The notes: generated by a model not told the origin, from the letters alone. A stretch of 50,447 nucleotides of DNA from Haliscomenobacteraceae bacterium (GCA_947501115.1 CANMVX010000024.1:1-50447); one strand, 5' to 3'; shown: positions 1-8,643, counted from the stretch's first letter. Translations and numbers: made by a program.

Positions 1-1143
1 CAGCGAACCGTCAGTATTTAGGTACCAACTCGTCTGGGCGATGTCCTGATTGATACTAACTGAAAAGCCTATAGTCAGAATGCGGGTTATGATTTCTCTG
101 TATATCGGATTGGCAAATTGGATGGGATTACCCGTGCTAATAATACCCAAATCGCGGCAATAGCGGATGGCATCATCTGCTCCATCAAAAGCGGGAGAAT
201 CACCGGTAATAATACTCATGATAATAGGCCGTACCCGGGGATCATCTATTTTGTCCGCTAAGCTATCCAGATGGGTTTGACGCTGTTCGATGAGCCGCTC
301 CTTGGCCAGCTCAATCAAGTCTAAAGTGATCTCGAGGGAATAATCATTTTTGAGCATCTCGCATACCACCTCATTCGCCAGTGCGTTGGTCAACCAGGGC
401 TGTCCGCCTGAATAGGCATATAACTTTTCTAATACCTCTTCAGAAAAAATCTGACCAGTATCGTGCGTATGTTGGTCCAACAATCCACGTACTTCCTCCT
501 TTGAAAATGCAGGTAAGAAAAAAGATTTTGCTTTTATGTTAAATGGCGAACCTGAACCTATCGACGGATTGTCGGCACGAGCCCGCATACGAAAATCACG
601 TATATCCCGCAAGCCTACCAAGGCAATAGATTGAGGAAAATGTTTAGGGCGGGTTTGAAAGCCGTCCCGTAATTGACGTAAAGTAGAAATAAGCACGTCA
701 TCATAAAGCGCATCCACCTCATCAAGCAATAAAACCAATGGTTTATCCAGTGTATCGCACCAATCGGTCAGGTAATTTCTTAGTAATAGGTTACCTGGTA
801 GATAACCATCTGGCACAGGCGGTAAAGCATCGGGCGATAAAAAAACTTTAGACGTCAAATACAAAGATTGTATAAACACCTCATTTGCTGTTTCCACAGT
901 GATACTGTTATAACCCGCTGATTCCAAAGAACATACCACTGATACATAATTCCCTTCCCTATTCAGGCGGTGAGCCAAAGCGTGCAAAAAAGTAGTTTTA
1001 CCCGTTTGCCGGGGCGCATGAATGAGGAAGTATTGCATATTTTCAATCAAAACATGTATGTCGTCATACATATTTCTGAAGGGATCGACCATGTAATGTC
1101 TTTCTGCATTACACAAGCCCGTGGTATTAAAAAATCTTTTCAT
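1..1143 (-). CDS. AAA ATPase, PD-(D/E)XK-type family (copy A, 3' end beyond window)
   Basis: The reading frame runs open from an ATG at 1143 to the window edge (381 codons), so the C-terminus is not visible. It begins MKRFFNTTGLCNAERHYMVD and carries a Walker A motif (APRQTGKTT, about residues 43-51) and a Walker B motif (LVLLLDEVDAL). It is a close paralogue of the gene at 27062-28624, which continues into a PD-(D/E)XK nuclease-like C-terminal domain, so the same is expected here. The ATPase part matches the AAA-like ATPases that are expanded in Bacteroidota genomes; their biological role is not established. The two copies match almost base for base except in a stretch of about 40 residues between the sensor region and Walker B (roughly 780-905). 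The TAnnTTTG promoter seen before copy B is degenerate here (TATCTTCA), so expression may be weaker. Confidence 0.85.
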   Translation of the reverse strand, partial: MKRFFNTTGLCNAERHYMVDPFRNMYDDIHVLIENMQYFLIHAPRQTGKTTFLHALAHRLNREGNYVSVVCSLESAGYNSITVETANEVFIQSLYLTSKVFLSPDALPPVPDGYLPGNLLLRNYLTDWCDTLDKPLVLLLDEVDALYDDVLISTLRQLRDGFQTRPKHFPQSIALVGLRDIRDFRMRARADNPSIGSGSPFNIKAKSFFLPAFSKEEVRGLLDQHTHDTGQIFSEEVLEKLYAYSGGQPWLTNALANEVVCEMLKNDYSLEITLDLIELAKERLIEQRQTHLDSLADKIDDPRVRPIIMSIITGDSPAFDGADDAIRYCRDLGIISTGNPIQFANPIYREIITRILTIGFSVSINQDIAQTSWYLNTDGSL

Positions 1144-1189
1144 TTTGTGAAGATACGCCTTTTTGTTTTGGGATGTACGAGCAAGTAAC

Positions 1190-1228
1190 CTTCTACGAAT
1201 AACCATTACTTCCAAACCAAAGATTGTT
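1190..1228. repeat. fragment of the MITE-like repeat
   Basis: The segment starting TCTACGAATAACCATTAC repeats an internal portion of the ~220-bp element also found at 8986-9209, 23933-24150 and 28708-28929. It lies just outside the full copy at 1272-1488, so a second, decayed copy was probably nested here. Confidence 0.5.
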
Positions 1229-1271
1229 TGCCCTTTCTTCGCAGGAAATTAGGCGCGCAGCAGCCAGTTGT

Positions 1272-1488
1272 TTGAATCAGGATTTACAGGATTTTGAGGA
1301 TTAACCATAACGTCGTTGTTTTGATTCGGAAGATTATTAATACATGCTGCTTTCAATGCCAGGCCTCTCGCCGCTGCGTAACGCAGCGGCGAAAAGAAGG
1401 GTGAAAAGTAATCATTTACAAATAAACATTGCGCTAAAAACGAAGACGTCCTCTGTAATCCTGTAAATCCCGTAAATCCGTGATTCAA
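1272..1488. repeat. MITE-like repeat, copy 1 (217 bp)
   Basis: The ends are inverted: TTGAATCAGGATTTACAGG on the left and an imperfect reverse complement ending in TGATTCAA on the right. The centre holds a near-perfect hairpin TCGCCGCTGCGT / ACGCAGCGGCGA with one spacer base (about 1369-1393). No coding capacity for a transposase. It sits about 130 bp upstream of the AAA ATPase start, the same location as copy 4 relative to AAA copy B. Short frames that open inside it are spurious. Confidence 0.8.
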
Positions 1489-1516
1489 AACCAAGTGTTG
1501 TGGGTAAATTTAAATA

Positions 1517-1694
1517 GAAACCTATCGGGGAAAAAGACGCGAAGCATCGCGTCTCTACAATGATTGCTATTGTATCTTAAATAGGAAAATGTATCTGTAT
1601 CATGGGAGGGCGAATGCAAATCACCCCTACCTCCAAACCGAAGGCCTCCTCTATATCCGTGAAATCCAATAATCCTTAAAATCCGTGATTCAAA
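1517..1694. repeat. composite short repeats next to MITE copy 1
   Basis: Two recurring pieces follow the MITE. The first (1517-1560) reads GAAACCTATCGGGG followed by a palindromic GACGCGAAGCATCGCGTC core and TCTCTACAA. The second (about 1653-1694) is built of ATCCGTGAAATCC / AATCCTTAAAATCC / GTGATTCAAAAC. Both recur at 9236-9410 and 28955-29270 in the same order after a MITE copy, so the whole block appears to move or duplicate together. No gene is seen between 1144 and 1954. Confidence 0.7.
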
Positions 1695-1760
1695 ACAACT
1701 TGCTTGCAAATACCAAAACGAACAAATATTGCATGAAAAAGCGCGTAAATTATTTTAAAA

Positions 1761-1812
1761 TAGAAATACCCGAATAGAGTTAAAAATAACTTTGTATGTT
1801 CGGGTATTTCTA
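1761..1812 (-). terminator. hairpin downstream of FISUMP gene 1
   Basis: A perfect 14-bp stem, TAGAAATACCCGAA paired with TTCGGGTATTTCTA, encloses a 24-nt A/T-rich loop. It lies about 145 bp past the stop of the minus-strand FISUMP gene. Equivalent perfect stems lie about 95-150 bp past two other FISUMP stops (7235-7270 and 4249-4298), which supports a transcription-termination role. Confidence 0.55.
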
Positions 1813-1884
1813 ATATAGCAACACTTGACTTATGTTTATCAATAATTATGTAGAAATTTACCTCAACTTCGACATAAATTAATA

Positions 1885-1954
1885 AGCATTTTCCAAAATT
1901 CTAGCGCCACCCATACGCAAGGCTCGCCTTCGAAATAGACAAAAAGTCAACTAG
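1885..1954 (-). other. conserved 3' flanking element of FISUMP gene (copy a)
   Basis: Read on the minus strand directly after the stop codon, this segment contains GGCGAGCCTTGCGTATGGG, then GTGGCGC and TTTTGGAAAA. The same ordered words follow the stop codons of the FISUMP genes ending at 7367 and 24272. It is non-coding and its role is unknown; a 3' UTR structure or a recombination scar of gene duplication are both possible. Confidence 0.5.
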
Positions 1955-2584
1955 TTAATTCATGAGGCAGCGAACAGAAGCGCCGAACGCCTTACCGCGG
2001 ATGGACATGGGCATAGTGCTAAGAGTGCCGTTCAGGTAGCGGCCCTTGGCGTTTGAGGTGGCAGTCTCATCCTCGGTAGCACTCCACAAGAAAGCGTCGT
2101 AACTTATACTTGAACTAGAAATGTTATCATGATAACCACCTGGGATGGCTGAAAAGCCATAAGCATCAGTTCCATTGTTTGCAGCCCATAAGTTTGATCT
2201 TTCTTTCAACTGAGTACCAGGATTCGTTCCTAGGTAATCGGTCAACTTTATCCAATCCGAGTTTGTTGGCACATGCCAACCTAAAGGACAAATATTTTTT
2301 GTTGATGACCCACTGCCAGTGATAATTCCAGCCGCAGCGTACCAATTGTAAAGGTAACCATACGTTGAAACATAACTAGTTGCTCCAAGATATTCTGTAC
2401 GTGCTCCGGTATTTAACGCTCCCCAACCAGTATTATTGGTTTCATCAGGAATAGGAGTAATACCATCATTGTATAAAGTAGCTTTTAAATTTTTGTTTGT
2501 CCAACATTGGGTGCCAATTACAATGGTATTATAAGTATATAGGGTAAATTGTGCCGCCAGGGGCATAATGATCACAATAGACAT
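1955..2584 (-). CDS. FISUMP-domain protein, N-terminus lost to a repeat
   Basis: Most of the 209 residues form a Fibrobacter succinogenes major paralogous domain (TIGR02145/PF09603): GTQCWTNKNL, YNWYAAAG, NICPLGWHVP, a PGGYHD/LWSATED region and the closing VRCLMN. The family is found on exported proteins of Bacteroidota and Fibrobacter; its molecular function is unknown. Unlike the paralogue at 4407-6719 there is no signal peptide, no N-terminal [14 protein letters not shown] segment and no Ig-like region. The ATG at 2584 and about the first eleven codons (MSIVIIMPLAA) lie in a dispersed repeat (2551-2607), so the start is adventitious. The 5' half was probably removed when the repeat arrived, and the product is likely not exported. 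The AraC-type regulator gene lies 73 bp upstream on the same strand. Confidence 0.7.
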   Translation of the reverse strand: MSIVIIMPLAAQFTLYTYNTIVIGTQCWTNKNLKATLYNDGITPIPDETNNTGWGALNTGARTEYLGATSYVSTYGYLYNWYAAAGIITGSGSSTKNICPLGWHVPTNSDWIKLTDYLGTNPGTQLKERSNLWAANNGTDAYGFSAIPGGYHDNISSSSISYDAFLWSATEDETATSNAKGRYLNGTLSTMPMSIRGKAFGASVRCLMN

Positions 2585-2650
2585 GTGACCCCAAGGGGTC
2601 AGGCATGAAAATATGTCAAAAAACAGACGATGCGTGCATCGTCTCTACAG
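2551..2650. repeat. dispersed hairpin repeats
   Basis: The first part (2551-2607) begins GTGCCGCCAGGGGC and holds the inverted repeat TGACCCC-AA-GGGGTCA. The second (2623-2650) is the GACGATGCGTGCATCGTC core followed by TCTACAG. The same two modules occur together at 7092-7180 and 26874-27018 in the opposite order; the first occurs alone at 17643-17703. The block overlaps the apparent start of the truncated FISUMP gene. Confidence 0.75.
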
Positions 2651-2657
2651 AAATGAA

Positions 2658-3842
2658 TTATGATTTGATATCTCTGATATAATCTTTTGGTAATTTTCCT
2701 GTAATCTGTTTAAAAGTTTGAAAAAAAGCCGAATAAGACTTGAAACCACACTCTTTCCTTAATACTTCAATGGTTTTGTTGTATCCTTCTTGTCTATTAA
2801 TTAAATCAATGGCATATTCGACCCTCAACCTATTACGCCAATAAATATATTTTTCATTACTAATCTGGTTGAAAAAATAAGTTACATGATGAACAGGCAA
2901 ACCGATTTCCCTGGACATAATATGTGTACTTGAATCAGCATTTAAAAATTTATGTTCCTTCTTCCAAATTTCAAGCAACATTCTTATTTTATCTATATAA
3001 TCCTCAGAAAAGGAAAAACTTTCCGTTTCAATAACTATTGGTTCTTTGATTTCATTATTATTCTCTGGTAACTTTAATTTTTCTATTGGAATGCCATATA
3101 GGATTTGAGGAAACAAAACAAGGCCAAGAATTAACATAATTAATCCAATGAAAACCAGTAAAAACAGTATTTTCCCCTCAGATTGAAATGTAATCTTATC
3201 TTTAGTAATTAAAAATAAAAGGACAATAAACACAAAAATAAAAGCTAAAAAGGTAGCCATAATGACAAAAAAGTAAAGCCAGTTTTTAACTATTTTTAGC
3301 TGTTTGCCAACCTTCCCAAAGGAGGATATATTAAATTTATTTTTAAGAATAAGGCCCCAAATAAGGATCAGGTAGAGAAAAAAATGAATTCCCTTTAGGA
3401 CACTATTAATTCTTACAGGTAAAATATTATTTTTATTTGAAAAACTTATACCTTCCCAGGAATGGTTTATAATATCATTGGCTATCCTTAATTTTTCCTC
3501 CCAACCTACCAGATTATAAGGTAGTCGTCCGATAAAATTAACAGCAAAAATAACAAAATGTAAGCCGTCATATTTAGTAAACCTGGCATTATCCCTTAAT
3601 ATAGATCTCACGTAAAGATAAGCCAGCGGACCTAAAGTATAAGCTGAAGGATTAATAGGAATACTCATCACAAAAGCTAAAACTGCTTTAGAATTGCTGA
3701 ATATATGAAGGTAAAGGGATAAAGAAATTAAATTAGATAAATACAAAAACAGACCCAAATATACATTGGCTGATTTATAACCTTTGTTATATACTAATAA
3801 CAAAATCGAAAGGAATATACCTATTCCATTTAATACAAGCAT
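2658..3842 (-). CDS. seven-helix membrane protein with C-terminal AraC-type HTH (copy A)
   Basis: The 394-residue protein has about seven hydrophobic segments in the first ~250 residues (for example 1-19, 26-50, 55-80, and a strong pair at about 190-245) followed by a cytoplasmic AraC/XylS helix-turn-helix in the last ~110 residues, ending FKQITGKLPKDYIRDIKS. Membrane-embedded AraC regulators of this layout are common in Bacteroidota and are presumed to sense an extracytoplasmic signal; no ligand is evident. The paralogue at 25418-26611 has the same layout and, like this one, is followed on the same strand by a FISUMP gene, which suggests it controls that gene. A 15-bp palindrome (ACCATTT-T-AAATGGT) lies 46 bp upstream of the start. 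Confidence 0.85.
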   Translation of the reverse strand: MLVLNGIGIFLSILLLVYNKGYKSANVYLGLFLYLSNLISLSLYLHIFSNSKAVLAFVMSIPINPSAYTLGPLAYLYVRSILRDNARFTKYDGLHFVIFAVNFIGRLPYNLVGWEEKLRIANDIINHSWEGISFSNKNNILPVRINSVLKGIHFFLYLILIWGLILKNKFNISSFGKVGKQLKIVKNWLYFFVIMATFLAFIFVFIVLLFLITKDKITFQSEGKILFLLVFIGLIMLILGLVLFPQILYGIPIEKLKLPENNNEIKEPIVIETESFSFSEDYIDKIRMLLEIWKKEHKFLNADSSTHIMSREIGLPVHHVTYFFNQISNEKYIYWRNRLRVEYAIDLINRQEGYNKTIEVLRKECGFKSYSAFFQTFKQITGKLPKDYIRDIKS

Positions 3843-3887
3843 TACAATATTTACCTGAGAGTAATAAAAAACTAATCGTTGAAACTA

Positions 3888-3902
3888 ACCATTTTAAATG
3901 GT
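3888..3902. promoter_or_regulatory. palindrome upstream of AraC-type gene A
   Basis: ACCATTT-T-AAATGGT is a perfect inverted repeat 46 bp before the start of the regulator gene. It could be an operator. The site before the paralogue (26642-26660) is also an inverted repeat but of different sequence, so a shared autoregulatory site is not supported. Confidence 0.3.
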
Positions 3903-4248
3903 GTTTTATTCATTCTCAACTAATTAACCCAAACTAATTATTATTTGCACCTACAGCTCAAAAGAGTTTTAACCCTTCTGCCCTTTGAAAACGCCATTTT
4001 TCGGTCGTTAGAGGGCGTTTTAAAATTTGTAACCTAACAGTGAGGTTACTAAGACAGCGGGGCTAAGCCCCCTGTATGAAGTATGGCGCCATGAGACATA
4101 CATCTACGAATAACTAATATTTTTAAAACGAAGAGGTACGCCATAATCCGTGAACTACTGTAATCCATAAAATCCGTGATTCAAAACCGAATGTTAGGAA
4201 CGATTTTATATTGAAACCTTTCACGTACAATTTGGTTTTATTCCGTCT
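3903..4248. repeat. intergenic stretch with repeat remnants
   Basis: No gene is visible. The stretch contains a weak stem AAAACGCC / GGCGTTTT (3988-4021), a short GGGGCT-A-AGCCCC hairpin near 4056 and, at about 4102-4187, a decayed right half of the MITE-like element (CATCTACGAATAAC through AATCCGTGATTCAAAACC). The left end of that element is missing. Confidence 0.5.
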
Positions 4249-4298
4249 TAAATAACGCCCAAGTGAATCAATTACTTTATCCACTTGGGCGTTATTTA
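4249..4298 (-). terminator. terminator-like hairpin after FISUMP gene 2
   Basis: A perfect 17-bp stem (TAAATAACGCCCAAGTG and its reverse complement) encloses a 16-nt loop, about 110 bp past the stop codon of the minus-strand gene at 4407-6719. This is the longest perfect stem near any FISUMP gene. Confidence 0.65.
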
Positions 4299-4406
4299 TA
4301 AAATTCTCTACTGACTATCTGTTTTTGTTGAACTATGTATGACGGTTGTTCTAAAAAACATCGTGTAGTCAGAACGATAGCACAACTCACTAAATGGTCA
4401 AATTAG

Positions 4407-6719
4407 TCAATCTTTGAGGCAACGAATGGAGAAGCCATTTTTCAAAGGGTATGGGCTTCTATCAACCGTGCCATTAATATGGCTCAAGTAGCGGTACCAT
4501 GCGGTACAGGTGGTACCAATTCTGGTAGCACTCCAAAATAAAGCCCAAATTTCTACTCCTGCAAATTGACCAGTGCTATCACGCCAACCACCTGGTAGAG
4601 CGGAAAAATTACTAGAATTATTAGTTCCTGCACTTTGAGTAGACCAATAAGTGGTACTAATAGCTTTCATTTTACTCCCCGCTAAAGTTAGCCCCCCAAG
4701 ATAATCCGTTAATACGGTCCATGAAGAATCCGTAGGAACATGCCAACCTGTCGGGCAAATATTTTTTGTCGAGGTTCCACCGTTTGTAATAATTCCAGCT
4801 GCAGCATACCAATTGTATAGATATCCGTAGATAGCAAGATTTCCAGTGGTAGGCGTACTATCGTTTGCATAAATGGTATGAGCACCGACAGTCCAATTAG
4901 ACCAGGTGTCTTGGCTTCCTGCTTGACCAGATGCTCCACCATAATTATCAAACACGATACTTGTACCATCATTATATTTTCTCACCCTTAAATTTTCCTT
5001 TGTCCAACATTGGGTGCCAATAGCCACAATATTATAGCTATTGTTGTCAATATCCCTAATTGTATCTTTACCGTTTGGACAGGCAGGTATCACTGTCATA
5101 ATACCTGTTGCATTTACAGTCCCACATCCTCCTGTTAAGGGAATCGTATAATTGAATGTACCCGATACCGTGGGTGTATCTCTAATTGTTATTTCATTAG
5201 ACATCCAACTAGCGATCACACCGTCAGGTAAGCCCGTGGGTGCCCCAATACCTGTCGCTCCTATTGTCGCAATTTTAATAGGCGTTGCCATTAGGGCGGC
5301 AGAATTCACCACAATCGTTGGACTTGTCAACGGTGTACCCGCTGTGTTTAGAACCGAACAAACCGTGATCGTTCCCGTCGCATTCACGCTACCACAACCA
5401 CCCGTTAACGGAATGCTATAGCTGAACGTGCCCGTTGCTGTCGGTGTTCCGCTAATGGTAATGGTATTACCGGCCCAAGTGGCACTTACGCCAGCTGGTA
5501 AACCATTGGCGCCAGAAGCAGCATCATTTGATATTCCCGTTGCCCCTGTCGTTGCTATCATGATAGAAGTCGTCAAAGCCGTGTTCACCTGAAGCGATGG
5601 ATTTGATGAGGCAGTTCCTGCTATATTGAGGGTACATGTGGTAAAATCTAATTCACTGCCATACGATGTGCCCGACGTATTGGTCGCATAAGACCTCACA
5701 TAATACTTCGTACTTGCTGTCAAGCCACTTATCGTTGAGGTAAATATACCTGTGCCTGTGCCGTCGGTCGTTTTAGTGCTCAAAGATACCGTCGGTAAAG
5801 TGCTCGTTGACCAGACAACCCCTTTGTCTGTAATCGCTGCGCCACCGTCTGCCGTGATGTTTCCTCCACTGCTCGCTCCTATATCCGTAACAACACTTAC
5901 CGCCGTAGTCGTCAGGGTAGCTAACGATACTGCATTTACCGTAATCGTTCCCGTCGCATTCACACTGCCACAACCTCCTGTTAACGGAATGCTAAAGATG
6001 AACGTGCCCGTTGCTGTCGGTGTTCCACTAATGGTAATGGTATTAACGGCCCAAGTGGCACTTACCCCAGCTGGTAAACTGTTAGAACCAGAAACACCTA
6101 CATTTGATATACCCGTTGCACCCATCGTTGCTATCATGATATTCGTTAAAGCAGTGTTCACCACAAGCGTTTGATTTGTCGAGGCCGCTGCGGTATTTAG
6201 GATGCATGGCGTAACAGTAGTGGTGGTAGTAATCGGGGGCGATCCACCAACAGCATTTGTTGCAAGCACAGAAAAAATATAATTTGTACCAAATGACAGT
6301 CCAGTCAATAATATGGGCGAGGATGTCCCAGTAACAATAATAACAGAAGAAGATTTTCGTTTTGCAGGTGCTGAAGAGGTTGGTGTAGCTGTCACAACGT
6401 AACCGGTTATAGGACTCCCTCCGTCATTTGTGGGTGGAACAAACGAAACACTCGCAGAAGATGGTCCCATCGGCGTGGCCAAAATGGTAGTACATGGACC
6501 AGGCACTGAAGAGGTAGGACAGACTACCATGGGACAATTCTCAAGAGCCGCCTTCTTCCAGCGTACCTTAATTTCATCCAAATTATAAAATGTATTTCGT
6601 TTTGGCTCTAATGGCCCCTTCTCACTAGTTTGCTTATTATTCTGTATAGTCACTTTTGAGTTAGACTGTGCAAAACTCAAAAGTGGAAGCAAGGAGAATA
6701 GTAAAATTCTTATTGTCAT
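4407..6719 (-). CDS. exported multidomain FISUMP protein with Fn3 and Ig-like repeats
   Basis: This is the only apparently intact FISUMP gene here (770 residues). Order: Sec signal peptide (residues 1-17, ending LLSFAQ); a linker with [14 protein letters not shown] near residue 50, present in all paralogues that keep their 5' end; a fibronectin-III-like domain (about 75-168); a first Ig-like unit (about 170-260, GTPTATGTF...[17 protein letters not shown]); a different domain (about 260-362, GLTASTKYYVRSYATN); two more Ig-like units (about 362-455 and 455-544); and the FISUMP domain (about 545-770, GTQCWTKENL, YNWYAAAG, NICPTGWHVP, LPGGWRD, RCLKD). It is probably cell-surface or secreted; function unknown. 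Ig-like units 1 and 2 are also near-identical in DNA (about 5350-5520 and 5930-6090), so the gene is prone to expansion or loss by recombination. A conserved hairpin lies 77 bp upstream. Confidence 0.85.
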   Translation of the reverse strand: MTIRILLFSLLPLLSFAQSNSKVTIQNNKQTSEKGPLEPKRNTFYNLDEIKVRWKKAALENCPMVVCPTSSVPGPCTTILATPMGPSSASVSFVPPTNDGGSPITGYVVTATPTSSAPAKRKSSSVIIVTGTSSPILLTGLSFGTNYIFSVLATNAVGGSPPITTTTTVTPCILNTAAASTNQTLVVNTALTNIMIATMGATGISNVGVSGSNSLPAGVSATWAVNTITISGTPTATGTFIFSIPLTGGCGSVNATGTITVNAVSLATLTTTAVSVVTDIGASSGGNITADGGAAITDKGVVWSTSTLPTVSLSTKTTDGTGTGIFTSTISGLTASTKYYVRSYATNTSGTSYGSELDFTTCTLNIAGTASSNPSLQVNTALTTSIMIATTGATGISNDAASGANGLPAGVSATWAGNTITISGTPTATGTFSYSIPLTGGCGSVNATGTITVCSVLNTAGTPLTSPTIVVNSAALMATPIKIATIGATGIGAPTGLPDGVIASWMSNEITIRDTPTVSGTFNYTIPLTGGCGTVNATGIMTVIPACPNGKDTIRDIDNNSYNIVAIGTQCWTKENLRVRKYNDGTSIVFDNYGGASGQAGSQDTWSNWTVGAHTIYANDSTPTTGNLAIYGYLYNWYAAAGIITNGGTSTKNICPTGWHVPTDSSWTVLTDYLGGLTLAGSKMKAISTTYWSTQSAGTNNSSNFSALPGGWRDSTGQFAGVEIWALFWSATRIGTTCTAWYRYLSHINGTVDRSPYPLKNGFSIRCLKD

Positions 6720-6795
6720 TTTATACTTTTTAAAATATTATATAAGCACAAATGTGAACACATTAAAATGATAAACCCAATTTCTCAGCCTCCAC

Positions 6796-6824
6796 TTTCC
6801 TTGGATTCTGAGAATCAAAGGAAA
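6796..6824 (-). promoter_or_regulatory. conserved upstream hairpin of FISUMP gene 2
   Basis: The arms TTTCCTTGGATTC and GAATCAAAGGAAA pair with one mismatch around a 3-nt loop. The centre is 91 bp from the ATG at 6719. Hairpins with the same core (CCTT..GATT / AATC..AAGG), a 3-nt loop and almost the same spacing precede the FISUMP genes starting at 8533 and 25189. There is no T-tract, so a terminator is unlikely. Confidence 0.6.
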
Positions 6825-6984
6825 TTTTCCTCAAAATGTGCCTCAAAAGGGTGGAAAAGTGCGAAATGTCATTTTTTTATTGAAAATAATCGAGTAGATG
6901 CTACCTTGAAAAAGCTATCCAGGTAGAGATTATGCGTTGACATATCGACAAATTGCGAAATAAAAAACGGATATTCTAGAAAAA

Positions 6985-7180
6985 AACGCTCCGTCTAAAC
7001 CAAAGATATCCTCTACAATCCTTAAAAAATTTTCATCCTGATTCAGAAATAGGTAAAAGTGGGAGAAATTTACATTTAACCTTTTTTGTAAAAAAGACGA
7101 GGCGTGCATCGTCTCTACAGGACATTCTGCCGCCAGGGGATAATGATCAATAGCCATGTGACCTCAAGGGGTCAGGTATG
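6985..7180. repeat. repeat remnants between FISUMP genes 2 and 3
   Basis: From about 6985 to 7050 there is a degraded right end of the MITE-like element (CTAAACCAAAGATATCC through ATCCTGATTCAG). At 7092-7120 is the GACGAGGCGTGCATCGTC module, and at 7126-7180 the CCGCCAGGGG module with CCTC-AA-GGGG. A short frame here starting MAIDHYPLAA is repeat-encoded and not a gene. Nothing else is seen in 6720-7366 apart from the two hairpins and the 3' element listed separately. Confidence 0.6.
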
Positions 7181-7234
7181 AAAAGGGTAAATTTATTTTA
7201 GGAAAGGTCAGTTTGATTAATACTACTATGAAAA

Positions 7235-7270
7235 TATCCAATTAGACAATTTAACTTGTCTAATTGGATA
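7235..7270 (-). terminator. terminator-like hairpin after FISUMP gene 3
   Basis: A perfect 14-bp stem, TATCCAATTAGACA with TGTCTAATTGGATA, has an 8-nt loop and lies about 97 bp past the stop of the minus-strand FISUMP pseudogene. Confidence 0.6.
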
Positions 7271-7282
7271 CCTTTATTAATA

Positions 7283-7366
7283 CAACATATTTTCCAAAAA
7301 AGCTATGAACCATTCAACAAATCCAACACCACCCACCTGCAAACCTCGCCGCAAAAAGACGAATAG
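7283..7366 (-). other. conserved 3' flanking element of FISUMP gene (copy b)
   Basis: Read on the minus strand after the stop: GCGGCGAGGTTTGCAGG, TGGGTGG, then TTTTTTGGAAAA. The order of words matches the segments following the stops at 1955 and 24272, with a 20-nt insertion before the last word. Confidence 0.5.
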
Positions 7367-8533
7367 TTAATCTTTGAGGCAACGGACTGAATTACCGAAA
7401 TCCTTCCACCAATTATCATCAATTACATTAGCAAGAGAACCAACTATTTGGAGACGGTGAGCATTGTTGGCATCGAAAGCAGTAGAACTCCAGAAAAAAG
7501 CCGCGAGTCCTCGCGAGGAGAAAGCACCATCGCTACCACGAGTACCGCCGGGGCTGGCATTAAAACCAGTTGTACTATTTCCGTCGTTGTTTGGTGACCA
7601 TAAGGTTATACTTTCTTTCATTTTAATTGCTAATCCTGTTAAACCACCATAATGAGTTGTTAGTTGTGTCCATTCAGCATCCGAGGGTACATGCCACTCA
7701 TACGGGCATATATTATTTGTAGAAGATTCTCCATTTGCAGTAATACCAGCGGCTGCATACCAATTATACAAATATCCGTAATTTGAAAGGCCAGAGGGAG
7801 TACCTATGCTGTCGTGAGCGAAAAGAGTATATGCACCGTAATTAAGTCTTAATCCAGCCCATGTTTGACTACTGCTACCTGAAGAGGTTCCTGATTTATC
7901 AAACCTGATATCCTTACCATCATTATATTTTCTAACCCTTAAATTTTCTTGTGTCCAGCATTGAGTGCCAATTAAAACCGTATTGTAAGAATTGTTGTTT
8001 ATGTCAACTATTGGGTTGCCACAAACAAAAGGCGTAGCAGGTTACCGACGTCGATGCTGCAGAAGGCGCAGAATTTCCCACCGCATTGGTTGCCATTACA
8101 GTAAAAGTATAAGGCGTTCCAACCGTTAACCCAGTTATATTGATAAGAGAACTTATACCCGTTGCAGTAATGCTACCAGGACTAACCATCACCGTATATG
8201 AAGTGATTGGACTTACTCCATTATTTGTTGGAGCGGTAAACACAACGCGTACAGCGCTTGAACCCGCCGTAGCCAACACATTAGTCGGAGAACCTGGCAA
8301 CCCACCCGTCGAAGGACCTGGCGTCGTAATTGTAACACAAGGAACCCCTGTACAATTTTCCAACGCCGCTTTTTTCCATCTTACCTTAATTTCCTCTATA
8401 TTAAAGTTAGATTTTTTTCTACCTTTTCACCGTCCCCCAACCTGCTAGCATTATTTATTGTTTGACCTTCAATTTTGTTTAGAAACAATATTAAAATGAA
8501 ACAAAGTGTTAATCTAAAATTTTTCAAAATCAT
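7367..8533 (-). pseudogene. FISUMP protein with Fn3 domain, two frameshifts
   Basis: Three consecutive frames together make one gene. From the ATG at 8533: a signal peptide (MILKNFRLTLCFILILFL... ending near IEGQ), then a break in an A7 tract (8412-8418), where one extra A restores the family segment [18 protein letters not shown] fibronectin-III-like domain follows (SPTNVLATAGSSAVRVVF ... TNAVGNSAPS). A second break at about 8040-8046 is repaired by removing one base and leads into an otherwise complete FISUMP domain (GTQCWTQENL, YNWYAAAG, NICPYEWHVP, RCLKD). The two shifts cancel: 8533 to 7367 is 1167 nt, exactly 389 codons. Either both are real mutations in a decaying gene or one or both are assembly or homopolymer errors. 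The Ig-like units of the 770-residue paralogue are absent. Confidence 0.75.
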
Positions 8534-8610
8534 GCCGTGTCTATTAGAAATTTTTAAGAATTCTCAAATCTATACAACCTAGTATCAACCGACATCAAAA
8601 TGCACTGTTT

Positions 8611-8643
8611 AATCCTTTTGGATTGTAACAATCCAAAGGGATT
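8611..8643 (-). promoter_or_regulatory. conserved upstream hairpin of FISUMP gene 3
   Basis: AATCCTTTTGGATTG and CAATCCAAAGGGATT form a 15-bp stem with one G-U type pair and a 3-nt loop. The centre is 94 bp from the ATG at 8533. The loop-closing pair is G-C here but C-G in the two related hairpins, a compensating change. The remainder of 8534-8985 is very A/T rich with no gene visible. Confidence 0.6.

Noticed and set aside
970-1188. Plus-strand frame opposite the AAA gene, with a close copy at 28451-28714
   Set aside because: It is the antisense of a conserved Walker A region; its conservation follows from the real gene on the other strand.
5152-6174. Long open frames on the plus strand opposite the FISUMP gene
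   Set aside because: They are low-complexity V/P/A-rich shadows caused by the Thr/Gly/Ala-rich repeats on the minus strand; no start context or signal.
7367-8533. Programmed ribosomal frameshifting to express the FISUMP protein
   Set aside because: Two shifts of opposite sign, one in an A7 tract and one without a slippery site, with no conservation in the paralogues; mutation or sequence error is simpler.
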